DNA of 35,891 bases from a virus. Shown one piece after another: positions 22,725 through 30,513 of this stretch (positions are counted from its first letter, which is position 1; each line of letters begins with the position of its first letter). The stretch is from positions 1 through 35,891 of the IMG/VR virus record IMGVR_UViG_3300005841_000060; one strand, 5' to 3'. The notes beneath the pieces are model-generated. The model saw nothing but the letters and a program-made list of their open reading frames with translations, was not told where the DNA came from and did not search any database. The position numbers and the translations under genes are program-made.

Positions 22725-24536
22725 ATGTCACAAGCAAGACGACTTCTCGGAGTATTCGGCGCCAACAATCCGACCAAGAGCGCCGCGTCGGTTACGCCGG
22801 CCGACTTCCTGATCGGTGGGATCATTGGTCAATTCGAGCGAAAGTTCGACAAGGCGATCGAGATCAACAACACGCGCCAGGCTGAAATTATTTTCGGCCT
22901 TCACAACAACGCGGCCTACTACGGCTGGGACGCCCTCAATTCCTTTTTCCAAAACCTCGCCGGAGTCTCCGCGAAACTGTTCGTGAAATCCCATGTGGGC
23001 TACACGGGCTCCGCAATCGACGCCGTCCAGGGTTTTGCAAACTTGCTCGATGGTTCCTCCGCAAATACCCTGAAACTTAAAGCCGCTTGGCAGGACGTGA
23101 CGGAGTACGGGGCGAACACCAACCGCACCGGGTACACGATCACGAACGGCTTCCGCTTCGAAACCCTCCTTGCGGCGACTGTCGCGGCCGCGGCGACGAG
23201 CGCCCAGCTTGATTCGATCATCGGCGTTCGCGTTGGCGACCTTCTCCGGTTCAATGTGACGAGCGGGCCGGTCTACAAAAAAATCACCGCGATCAATGAA
23301 AGCACCCGCTTTGTTTCCTGGACGGGGGCCTTCGATGGTTCCTTGACCGGAGCGATCGGCGACGCCGTGAAGGTTCTCGGCTTCCAACTTAAAACCTACC
23401 GGAAAACTATCGGCGGGATCGTTTCCGAAGTCGATGTCGAACTCGGAAAAATCTGGTGTACGATGGAACCGGAAGTCACCGAGTTCTACGTCACGAACAT
23501 TTTCAAATCCTCCAACTACCTCGCCGCCGAAGACCTGGCAAGCGTTTCCGTTCTCAACCTGAGCTTCCCGGTCGATGTCGCATCGGTGGCTTACTTGACG
23601 AGCGGAGCCGATGGAACCGCCCCGACGACCGCCGCGCACTGGTCGCGCGATCTTGTGGCCTTCGACACCCTGCCTGTCCGGTTCATGGGGAATCCGGAGA
23701 CGACCAACCAAACGATTCAATCGGCTGGGGAAACCTACTGCCAGAGCCGAACGGACAATCCGAAGTGGCTCTTCACGATCACGGCCGACAGGACAAAGGC
23801 CCAGCTCATCACGATCGGCCAAAGTCTCCAGCGAAGCGACGCCCACCTGGGAATCCTGGTCGCTCACTGGATGCAAATCGCCGATCCCTTCTCGACCTCC
23901 CCGATCGCGCCGCCCCGCTCCGTTCCGAATCTCGGCTTCGTCATGGCCGACTGGATGCGGAGTATCGGACTCGACGGGATTCACTACATCCCGGCCCGGA
24001 AAGAGCGCCCGCTCTTCGGTGCTGTTGGAATCGTCGGGGATCAATTCCTTAATGACCAAGACCGAACGGACTTGTCCAATGCCGGCGTGAACGTGATTCA
24101 GTTCTCCGCTGGAAGCGGCTTTGTGATCCGAAACTTCTTCACCCTTTCGACGGCCGAAGAGTTTCAGTTCGCAAATGGGCTTCTCATGCGCGACTTCATC
24201 AAAGTTTCCGCTGTGGACAGCCTCCAGACCTCCGAGAACAAGCCGAACAACTTCAAGCGGATCACCGCCGACCGCATGGCGATCCTCAATTTCCTTCACC
24301 GGCTTTGGAGATCGGGCTCGACCGGAACTGTTCCCGAGGGCGAAACCTTCGGTCAAAGTTTTGGAACCGATGGCGCCCCGACTCAGCCCGCCGATCACTT
24401 CGAGGTTCAGGCCGACGAAATCAACAACCCTCAGACCTCGATCAACAACGGAGAACGCAATCTCGATGTTTGGTTCACTTTCCCCGCGCCGGCCGGAAGC
24501 ATCCGAATTGGCGTCGGAATCTTACTCAGGAGTTAA
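22725..24536 (+). CDS. Tail sheath protein
   Basis: A 603-residue protein with GGAG upstream. The N-terminal region (FLIGGIIGQFERKFDKAIEINNTRQAEIIFG) and the C-terminal domain (SENKPNNFKRITADRMAILNFLHRLWRSG) follow the contractile-sheath pattern. The middle holds variable surface domains (residues about 130-260). The GVNVIQFSAGSGFVIRNFFTLST segment is the typical start of the conserved C-terminal core. It forms the contracting outer tube and places the phage among myoviruses. Confidence 0.92.
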   Translation: MSQARRLLGVFGANNPTKSAASVTPADFLIGGIIGQFERKFDKAIEINNTRQAEIIFGLHNNAAYYGWDALNSFFQNLAGVSAKLFVKSHVGYTGSAIDAVQGFANLLDGSSANTLKLKAAWQDVTEYGANTNRTGYTITNGFRFETLLAATVAAAATSAQLDSIIGVRVGDLLRFNVTSGPVYKKITAINESTRFVSWTGAFDGSLTGAIGDAVKVLGFQLKTYRKTIGGIVSEVDVELGKIWCTMEPEVTEFYVTNIFKSSNYLAAEDLASVSVLNLSFPVDVASVAYLTSGADGTAPTTAAHWSRDLVAFDTLPVRFMGNPETTNQTIQSAGETYCQSRTDNPKWLFTITADRTKAQLITIGQSLQRSDAHLGILVAHWMQIADPFSTSPIAPPRSVPNLGFVMADWMRSIGLDGIHYIPARKERPLFGAVGIVGDQFLNDQDRTDLSNAGVNVIQFSAGSGFVIRNFFTLSTAEEFQFANGLLMRDFIKVSAVDSLQTSENKPNNFKRITADRMAILNFLHRLWRSGSTGTVPEGETFGQSFGTDGAPTQPADHFEVQADEINNPQTSINNGERNLDVWFTFPAPAGSIRIGVGILLRS

Positions 24537-24539
24537 GCC

Positions 24540-24962
24540 ATGCAAAACAACGATCAAGCCGAGAAACAGATACTTATCGTCGAGGGTGAAATCCTCGAGG
24601 GGCTTACGAACCTGAACGAACTCACCTCGGAAGAGGGGACGGTCGAGGTTCCGGAGTTTGGAAAAAAAAGAATCATTTCGAACGGGGTGAAAACCATTCC
24701 CCCGATCGAAGGAACGGTCAAGGTTCGCCGAAACTCCAAGACGATGAAACTTCTCGCTGACTGGTACAACCTGGATCAGACGAAAGACTGCATCGTCGTC
24801 ACCACGGACGCCGACGGCCAAGAAATCAAACGAAACCTTTACCCGGACTGCGAATGCGTCATGGCGACCAAGAGCGGAGCCTACGACGCCGCCAATCCCA
24901 CCTTCGCGCAAGAAAAGTTTCGCTTACTCCCCTGGGACGTAATCGAAATACCGGTTCAGTAA
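24540..24962 (+). CDS. Tail tube protein
   Basis: A 140-residue protein directly after the sheath gene, with AGGAG before ATG 24540. It has the beta-rich tube fold: EGTVEVPEFGKKRII, IEGTVKVRRNSKTMKLLADWYN, RNLYPDCECVMATKS and a final FRLLPWDVIEIPVQ. Stacked hexamers form the inner tube. The sheath-tube-chaperone-tape measure order supports the call. Confidence 0.85.
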   Translation: MQNNDQAEKQILIVEGEILEGLTNLNELTSEEGTVEVPEFGKKRIISNGVKTIPPIEGTVKVRRNSKTMKLLADWYNLDQTKDCIVVTTDADGQEIKRNLYPDCECVMATKSGAYDAANPTFAQEKFRLLPWDVIEIPVQ

Positions 24963-24966
24963 GAAC

Positions 24967-25875
24967 ATGAGACTGGTCATTCCAATCTTCCAGGGTGGAA
25001 GTCCGATCTCATCGGTCAACTTTTGCCAGCCCTCACCCGGGGCTTTGGCCGACGTTTCCAACGCCGCAGAGAATGGGAACTACTACGAGGCCGTCCGGAG
25101 CTTCGTAGCGGGATCCATTCAGGACGTGGACGATCAGCCCGTCGATCGCCAGCGGGCAAAGGCTGTGGCGGGTGCTATGCCCTTCCAGAGCGCGATGCAA
25201 GCCATCATTGAGATTTCCAAGGCTATCAAGGGCGACGACGCCGTCTCAGGGGTCTACGAGTGCCCAGAGTGCGGGGAAAAGAACTACGCCCAGAAAAAAG
25301 GGGACATCGACCTCCGCGACCACACCGACGATCTGGAGCGCATTTACATGGAGGGCCAGGAGGAAACGTTCGCCGTTGACCTGGAGACTCCGGCCGAAGT
25401 CCAGGACATCAAAGGGGAAATCCTCACAAGTGTGTCAAAATTACACTTTCGTTGGCCCACCCTGAACGACTGCGTGAAGTGCGCCGCGATGTCTCAGCGC
25501 GACAAGAACCGCCTCCAGATGGCGATTTTTGCCGAGTGCATCGTGAAGTGCAATAACGATACGCCGGACGCCAAGTGGAAAAACCGATACGGGAAACTCA
25601 TTTTCGAGCGCATGGACTTGGGCGACTACAAACGGATTACGGCCGCGTTCAACCGCTACCGAATCAATCTGGAGGTCGCAAGAGTGTGTCGGGACTGCGA
25701 CAGCCCCTTCGAAGAGGAAATCAACGTAAGAAGTTTTTTCGTCTCGGCCCTTCGGACGGGGGCTCCGGAGGGCGCCTCGAATGGCCCGAGCAAATCATCG
25801 CCGGAGTCCTCGCCGGACAACTCGACTTCGACGAAAACACGATTCTCGACCGCGCGCTCTTCGTCCAAAGAGTGA
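24967..25875 (+). CDS. Tail assembly chaperone, zero-frame product
   Basis: A 302-residue protein between tube and tape measure. Two CxxC pairs (C99/C102 in CPECGEK and C241/C244 in CRDCDSP) could form one zinc site, an architecture like T4 gp26-type baseplate/tail assembly proteins. Up to residue 258 it looks like a folded protein. The remaining 44 residues are Ser/Pro/Thr-rich and look unselected. They lie beyond a slippery TTTTTTC (25734-25740), so this is the short product of a -1 frameshifting gene. It guides tail tube and tape measure assembly. Confidence 0.82.
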   Translation: MRLVIPIFQGGSPISSVNFCQPSPGALADVSNAAENGNYYEAVRSFVAGSIQDVDDQPVDRQRAKAVAGAMPFQSAMQAIIEISKAIKGDDAVSGVYECPECGEKNYAQKKGDIDLRDHTDDLERIYMEGQEETFAVDLETPAEVQDIKGEILTSVSKLHFRWPTLNDCVKCAAMSQRDKNRLQMAIFAECIVKCNNDTPDAKWKNRYGKLIFERMDLGDYKRITAAFNRYRINLEVARVCRDCDSPFEEEINVRSFFVSALRTGAPEGASNGPSKSSPESSPDNSTSTKTRFSTARSSSKE

Positions 25876-25985
25876 TCCCAGGATTTCAACACGCCTACCT
25901 GATGCACTGCCGATGGAATTATTTTGACAAAATATACCTGAAAGCTGTAACAATAAACCAAGAGAACAAGCCGGATAAAAAATAA
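24967..25985 (+). CDS. Tail assembly chaperone, -1 frameshift fusion product
   Basis: If ribosomes slip back one base on T TTT TTC at 25734-25740, the chain leaves residue F258 and continues RLGPSDGGSGG into the -1 frame up to TAA 25983-25985, adding 81 residues (339 in total). The -1 extension (PEQIIAGVLAGQLDFDEN, ILDRALFVQRVIPGFQHAY) looks like real folded protein, unlike the zero-frame tail. Its stop overlaps the tape measure ATG by one base (TAATG). A gpG/gpGT-like pair just upstream of the tape measure gene is known across tailed phages. Confidence 0.82.
25734..25772 (+). other. Programmed -1 ribosomal frameshift signal
   Basis: Slippery heptamer T TTT TTC at 25734-25740 is in the correct phase (zero-frame codons AGT TTT TTC). 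After a 7-base spacer follows an 8-bp stem, CCCTTCGG (25748-25755) pairing with CCGGAGGG (25765-25772) around a 9-base loop, with one G-U pair. Heptamer, spacing and stem all match the classic X XXY YYZ signal. Confidence 0.85.
25924..25953 (+). promoter_or_regulatory. Possible promoter before the tape measure gene
   Basis: -35 TTGACA (25924-25929), an 18-bp spacer and -10 TAACAA (25948-25953), or AACAAT one base on. It lies inside the frameshift extension, 31 bases before the tape measure ATG. The -35 is perfect but the -10 is weak. Confidence 0.4.
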
Positions 25986-27400
25986 TGGAACGGGTTCAGT
26001 TTCTTTTCGGCACGGAAATGTTCGAACAGAGTGTGAAAAAGGTTTCCAAACTTTTCAACTCGATCGAAAAGGTAGCGGAGAAAACCGCAAAGGGAATCGA
26101 CAAAGAGTTCAATAAGGCCGCGAAGGACATCACTAAACTGCCCGGGGCGATCGGCAAATCCTTCTCCCTCCTGGGCAAAGGCTTTGGAGACGTCCGAGAC
26201 AAGATTTTCGGCAAGAGAAAGGCCGCGGCCGCTACGGAGCCTTCCCCAGTAGCGGAGAAAGTGGGCAAGGCCGCATCCGGAGGGGGTGGACTGGGTGAAA
26301 TGATGGGTGGAGGGCTTACGAAGCTCCTGGGGCCGCTTGCCGCTGTTGGGGCCGGCCTGTTCTCGATCTCGACGATTATGAAAGGCATTCCGGAGATCGG
26401 GGAGACTTTCGCCATTGCCGGAAGCATCATCATGCGGAACTTTTTCGAGCCGCTCAGAAAGGAAATCCTCCCCATCCTCCAAAAGATTTTGAACTGGGTA
26501 ACTGCCCACCGAACCGACTTCGTGAAGTGGGGCTCGGTGCTGGTGAACGTTTTCCGAACTGTCTTGACGGCCGCGAAGGTTCTCTACACCTTCCTTTCCG
26601 GGGCCGTGGCGGGACTTTTTCAGGGGCTTTCGAAATACTTCGGGGCTTCGACTAAAAATATCGAGGATCTTTTCAACCTTCTCCTTTTGAAAGTGACCGT
26701 AATTCTCCTTTTTCTCGAGCCCTACATAAAAAAAATCGGTGAGGTGATCGGCTCCCTCCTGGAAGCGCTGGTCGGCTTTTACAAAAACTATATCGAAGCC
26801 TACCTCGGTGGGCGATTTTTTAAACTGATCAAAGAGATCGTCGGCGCCCTGGGCGAACTCTGGACGGCGATCACGAATATCAATGTCTTGGGCGTGACCT
26901 TGGGCGACGTTTTCAATAAGGTCGGACTTATAATCGGGAGTGTTGTCGGTGTGGCTTTCGAGAATCTTTTGATCACCCTTAAAACGGTTTTGAAAGTGGC
27001 GACCGATCTCATCAACCTGGATTTTAAAAAACTGGGTTCGGATATCGTGGGGGCTGGGAAGGACATCGCCGGGAACTACCTCGGCCGCGGAAAAACCATT
27101 TTCAACGCCGTGACCCAAAAACAAAGCAAGGTCGAGGACGCGATCGTGAAATCCGATGGCTCGATCATCCATACGAGCCCGAGCGACACTATCATTGCGA
27201 CGAAAAATACTCCGATGGTCAATCCTGGGATGGGCGGGGCGGGCGGCGCTCCGGTGAGTATCGGTTCGATCGTGGGACAAATTATTCTGAGTGTGACCGA
27301 AGGGAACGCCAAGAACGCCGGCCAAAACTTCGCTGATGGTCTTTCGGACAAAATCCGTGCTATCCTCCGAAAAGAAATGGCTGTCTCAGGGGCTTACTGA
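25985..27400 (+). CDS. Tape measure protein
   Basis: A 471-residue protein. The N-terminus is helical and Lys-rich (residues 1-80), followed by a Gly-rich linker (about 97-110), then long hydrophobic helices (LLGPLAAVGAGLFSI, VTVILLFLEP, IIGSVVGVAFENLLI) typical of tape measures. Near the C-terminus, DGSIIHTSPSDTIIATKNTP resembles a segment often found at tape measure ends. At about 0.15 nm per residue it predicts a tail near 70 nm. Start overlaps the frameshift stop; the stop overlaps the next gene. Confidence 0.82.
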   Translation: MERVQFLFGTEMFEQSVKKVSKLFNSIEKVAEKTAKGIDKEFNKAAKDITKLPGAIGKSFSLLGKGFGDVRDKIFGKRKAAAATEPSPVAEKVGKAASGGGGLGEMMGGGLTKLLGPLAAVGAGLFSISTIMKGIPEIGETFAIAGSIIMRNFFEPLRKEILPILQKILNWVTAHRTDFVKWGSVLVNVFRTVLTAAKVLYTFLSGAVAGLFQGLSKYFGASTKNIEDLFNLLLLKVTVILLFLEPYIKKIGEVIGSLLEALVGFYKNYIEAYLGGRFFKLIKEIVGALGELWTAITNINVLGVTLGDVFNKVGLIIGSVVGVAFENLLITLKTVLKVATDLINLDFKKLGSDIVGAGKDIAGNYLGRGKTIFNAVTQKQSKVEDAIVKSDGSIIHTSPSDTIIATKNTPMVNPGMGGAGGAPVSIGSIVGQIILSVTEGNAKNAGQNFADGLSDKIRAILRKEMAVSGAY

Positions 27401-27999
27401 TGGGCGCAACGATCACCCGCGGCGACGTGGGCCACTACAACTTCGCCCTCCCCTTCATGCTGGTGGATATTTCGAACGGAATTGTGATCATGTCGAAGCC
27501 GATCCCTAGCGACATTGCCGACAACAAAAACATTGTCATTACCGAAACGCCGATCCCTGGTCTTGATTTTTCACCGATCAATCAGAGTGGGCAGGGGAAC
27601 CGAAAAATCTCCTTCACCCTCCCGATCATTAAGCGAAACAACACGATCGGAAATACGCTCCAGCTAAAACAGTTTGAAAACCTCCGGCAAAAAGCCTTCG
27701 GCCTGGCCTCGATCTTCCTTCGCCAAGGACAATTTACTCCAGGCCCGAAGGTTCTTTTTAACTGGGGGATCGGAAGCATCCCGCTTATCTGGTACGTTTC
27801 GAAATGCGACTTCAACCACAAAGCGGAGTTCGTGAATCAGCTCGGCAATCCGCAATGGACGGACGTTTCCCTGGAGCTGATTCTCGACGAGGAAAACCCT
27901 TTGAATATCGGAGAGGGGATTTTCAGAAAACTTTCCTCGATGCTCGGCACGGCCCTTGGTTTTGCCGATGCCTTCCAGCCGGACAAACGGACTTACTAA
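27400..27999 (+). CDS. Baseplate/tail protein after tape measure
   Basis: A 199-residue protein starting on the last base of the tape measure stop. It is beta-rich, with PGLDFSPINQSGQGNRKISFTLPIIKRNN and VLFNWGIGSIPLIWYVSKCDFNHKAEF. This resembles XkdP-type or T4 gp53-type baseplate proteins that link tube end and hub. No LysM motif is clear. Position between tape measure and hub supports a baseplate role; the exact family is unsure. Confidence 0.7.
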   Translation: MGATITRGDVGHYNFALPFMLVDISNGIVIMSKPIPSDIADNKNIVITETPIPGLDFSPINQSGQGNRKISFTLPIIKRNNTIGNTLQLKQFENLRQKAFGLASIFLRQGQFTPGPKVLFNWGIGSIPLIWYVSKCDFNHKAEFVNQLGNPQWTDVSLELILDEENPLNIGEGIFRKLSSMLGTALGFADAFQPDKRTY

Positions 28000-28278
28000 A
28001 TGCGGAACATTTCGACGGAAATTATCGTTTTTACGAACGCGGCCGGGCAGGTTCTCCCTGTTCGGGAAATGGTGGAAATCCCCGAGTATCTCACGGCCGT
28101 AAAACTGAAAAATCAAAAAGGTTTTATGCCGGACGAGATCATTACTCGGCAGGATGTGGCCGGCCCCAAGGCAGAGTTTCAAACGTACCAAATTATCGAA
28201 GCGAACATCGTCGAGATCGTGGATAGTGATTTCGATTTTGAACGGCTCGACGTGATCCGGATACCTGTCAGAACGTAA
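28000..28278 (+). CDS. Small baseplate-region protein
   Basis: A 92-residue protein with no gap to either neighbour. Sequence is beta-rich and acidic at the end (IIVFTNAAGQVLPVREMVEIPEYLTAVKL, IEANIVEIVDSDFDFERLDVIRIP). By place it may act as the small tail X-like hub adaptor, but no LysM signature is visible. Family not recognised. Confidence 0.65.
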   Translation: MRNISTEIIVFTNAAGQVLPVREMVEIPEYLTAVKLKNQKGFMPDEIITRQDVAGPKAEFQTYQIIEANIVEIVDSDFDFERLDVIRIPVRT

Positions 28279-29487
28279 ATGGATTTCAAAGCCGACAATG
28301 CTTTTTTCAAGGTAACGCTCGACGGTTCCGATTACCACGTCCTTTCCCCGAACGTAAAAAGCCTCACGCTCACGGAAGAGCTGAACAAAGGAATCATAGG
28401 TTCGCTTTCCCTGAACGATCCGAACTACGTCGCTCATTCCAAAATCCGGACTGGGACTCAAATCCTGATCACCTGGGGGTACGGGCTTTCATTTCCGACT
28501 TCTATTTTCCCGCGGTCGATCGGGGAGATCACCGGGCTTCCCCAGAGAACGATCAAGGCCATCGTCCAGGCGCCGGCTGGGAATGGTCAAGAGAACGGGG
28601 ACGTGGGCTACGACATCAATTTTTACGAACGGGAAATGAGGGACGACCGGCTCACCCGCGTCTTTACGAACGGGGACAATTCCAACCTCGTCCGGCAAGT
28701 CATGGGGGAAATGGGCGTCTCGGATATGGAAATCAATTTTGAAAAGGGAAGCGAGGCGATCACCGATCAAACCCCTGTCCGGCAACACGGAACGAATCAC
28801 AATTTCCTGGTTGAACTCGCGGAGCGTTTCCACGCCGCCTACCGGGTGACGACGATCGGAAGCCACAAGCTAGGCATTTTCGTTGACTTTAAAAAACTTG
28901 GGACGAGTACCTTCGCTAAAAAATTGAGCGGAGCCTTCGGAACCAAGCGCACGCTGTCCTGGCGAACCGATGTCGCAAACGTGACGAAGTGGAACTTTAA
29001 CGAAAACTTTGGAGAGGGTGGGACGGGTGACTCGGTGACAATCCGAGTGGACGCCCAGGGAAACAGGACTTTCGATCGAAAGGTTATCGAGGGCGGGAGC
29101 ATTGTCACCTGGCGCCTGGAGCCGGATCGGGTAAAGGCCGAACTCATAAAAAATAAAGACCTGGGAACGCAAGTCGAGTTTGTTGCGCGGATCGCCGAGA
29201 CGAAAACCTTTGAAGAGGTCAAGAGATTTTTTTCCAGGGTGGAAGAGCGCACCGCGCCGCAGGGGCCGGGATATGAGATCGGGCTCTCGATGTTCGGCGA
29301 CCCTTTCCTCACGCCGCCCATGGAGGTTGTTTTCGACAAAAGCTTCCCTTCTCAGCTCTACGCGCCGGAGCTTTTTTACTTCGTCCGAAAAATTACCCAC
29401 ACGATTGATTCAAAATACTCGATGGAAGTAAGCGTCGAGGGCGTTTACAGCGATCAGGCTTTCTTGAAGATCGCTCCGGTTCGATAA
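28279..29487 (+). CDS. Baseplate hub protein (gp27/gpD-like)
   Basis: A 402-residue protein. Its N-terminal part (FFKVTLDGSDYHVLSPNVKSLTLTEELNKGIIGSLSLNDPN) and the middle (HGTNHNFLVELAERFHAAYRVT) follow the gp27/late-control gpD hub pattern, with 'N...fL..lA...g..y.v'. The C-terminus has strands for the second barrel. It forms the trimer that holds the spike under the tube. It overlaps the spike gene by one base. Confidence 0.82.
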   Translation: MDFKADNAFFKVTLDGSDYHVLSPNVKSLTLTEELNKGIIGSLSLNDPNYVAHSKIRTGTQILITWGYGLSFPTSIFPRSIGEITGLPQRTIKAIVQAPAGNGQENGDVGYDINFYEREMRDDRLTRVFTNGDNSNLVRQVMGEMGVSDMEINFEKGSEAITDQTPVRQHGTNHNFLVELAERFHAAYRVTTIGSHKLGIFVDFKKLGTSTFAKKLSGAFGTKRTLSWRTDVANVTKWNFNENFGEGGTGDSVTIRVDAQGNRTFDRKVIEGGSIVTWRLEPDRVKAELIKNKDLGTQVEFVARIAETKTFEEVKRFFSRVEERTAPQGPGYEIGLSMFGDPFLTPPMEVVFDKSFPSQLYAPELFYFVRKITHTIDSKYSMEVSVEGVYSDQAFLKIAPVR

Positions 29488-30122
29488 TGGCTAGAAGTCT
29501 CTACGATCAGATCAGGGACATCGTTCTCCAAGAGACGATGTATCTCCGGATTTACTCCGCAAAGGTCGTAGACATAGACGACCCGCAAAGTCGAGGCCGC
29601 ATCCAGGTTCGCGTTCTCGACTTGACGTGGGGCCAAGAGGGGGACAACAATGCAGAGTTTATCGACTGGGCTGTTCCCCGAAATGTGAATGGGCTCCTCA
29701 CCCCAAAAGTCGGTGACTCCGTGGACGTTTATTTTGTCGGCGGGAGAAAAGAAAATCTTGCCTACCTGGGAACCAATCACGAAGTCGAATCGAATCGCCC
29801 GACCTCCTACGAGGAAAACACCGATCAAGTTATTTTTGAAAGCCGGGCGGTCGAAGGGAAATCTATTGTTTACGACGAGGCCGAAGAGATTTTAAAACTC
29901 ATCGGTGACGCCGAGTCATACGTCAAGGGCGATACTTTCAAAACTGAGCTGGACAAAATAATTGCCCTTCTTGGACAAGTAAAAACGAGCCTCACTTCGT
30001 TTGTTCCGACCGGAACGCCGGCCGACGCCGCCACCTGGGCCTCGGTCGTGACGACTCCGCTCACCCCTCTACAAAATGGCTCTTCGTCGGATATACTTTC
30101 AGAAGAAATAAAAGGGGTCTGA
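29487..30122 (+). CDS. Baseplate spike protein (gpV/gp5 OB-fold)
   Basis: A 211-residue protein. Residues 20-95 have the OB-fold of gpV/gp5: LRIYSAKVVDIDDPQSRGRIQVRVLDLTWG, then WAVPRNVNGLLTPKVGDSVDVYFVGGRKENLAYLG. This is the standard 'DP...GRv.v' pattern. A short C-terminal extension (100-211) follows without an obvious beta-helix or lysozyme domain, so the spike tip would be short or supplied elsewhere. Confidence 0.87.
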   Translation: MARSLYDQIRDIVLQETMYLRIYSAKVVDIDDPQSRGRIQVRVLDLTWGQEGDNNAEFIDWAVPRNVNGLLTPKVGDSVDVYFVGGRKENLAYLGTNHEVESNRPTSYEENTDQVIFESRAVEGKSIVYDEAEEILKLIGDAESYVKGDTFKTELDKIIALLGQVKTSLTSFVPTGTPADAATWASVVTTPLTPLQNGSSSDILSEEIKGV

Positions 30123-30123
30123 A

Positions 30124-30513
30124 ATGAACTTCGATGATCTCCAAGACGTAGGGATTTTTTTCAACTGGGGCCAGGACGTGGCCGCGGAGATCGAACACTC
30201 CGTCGCGGCCGCTATACTCCAGCCAAAAAGAAGCCTATACTACGACAGGGAAGAGGGAGCGGGAATTGCGAACCGCGAGAACTATCCGAACGCCGTTTAT
30301 CTCCGAATCATGGGGGCTTTCGACATCGTGAACGCAATTACTTTTTTGAATACCCAAGTGACGGACGGACGAGACGCAAACCCCGATCGAAGAGTGGCGA
30401 TCAGCCAGACCTCAATCAATTTCCGGCAGAAGGGCGGGGACTTGGACATTGAAGCGCTTTACATTCCCTACAAAGATTTTACGAATCCAAATACTGTGAG
30501 TGTGACCGTATGA
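30124..30513 (+). CDS. Baseplate wedge protein (gp25-like)
   Basis: A 129-residue protein between spike and gpJ-like genes. Pattern: GQDVAAEIEHSVAAAILQPKRSLYYDREEGAGIANREN, with a region NPDRRVAISQTSINFRQKGGDLDIEALYIPY, consistent with the gp25/gpW-like wedge fold, or the XkdS-type equivalent. It overlaps the J-like gene by 4 bases. Confidence 0.75.
   Translation: MNFDDLQDVGIFFNWGQDVAAEIEHSVAAAILQPKRSLYYDREEGAGIANRENYPNAVYLRIMGAFDIVNAITFLNTQVTDGRDANPDRRVAISQTSINFRQKGGDLDIEALYIPYKDFTNPNTVSVTV

Noticed and set aside
22728-24398. 556-residue open frame on the minus strand opposite the sheath gene
   Set aside because: It is antisense to a clear tail sheath gene, and rich in Arg/Gly/His from reversed codons. 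No ribosome site or family resemblance is seen, and all other genes are on the + strand.
25919-27325. 468-residue minus-strand open frame opposite the tape measure gene
   Set aside because: It mirrors the codon bias of the tape measure gene and has no recognisable domain. It is treated as a shadow.
30092-30097. TATACT as a promoter before the gp25-like gene
   Set aside because: The -35 position has no match to TTGACA and no extended -10, so chance is the likely cause.
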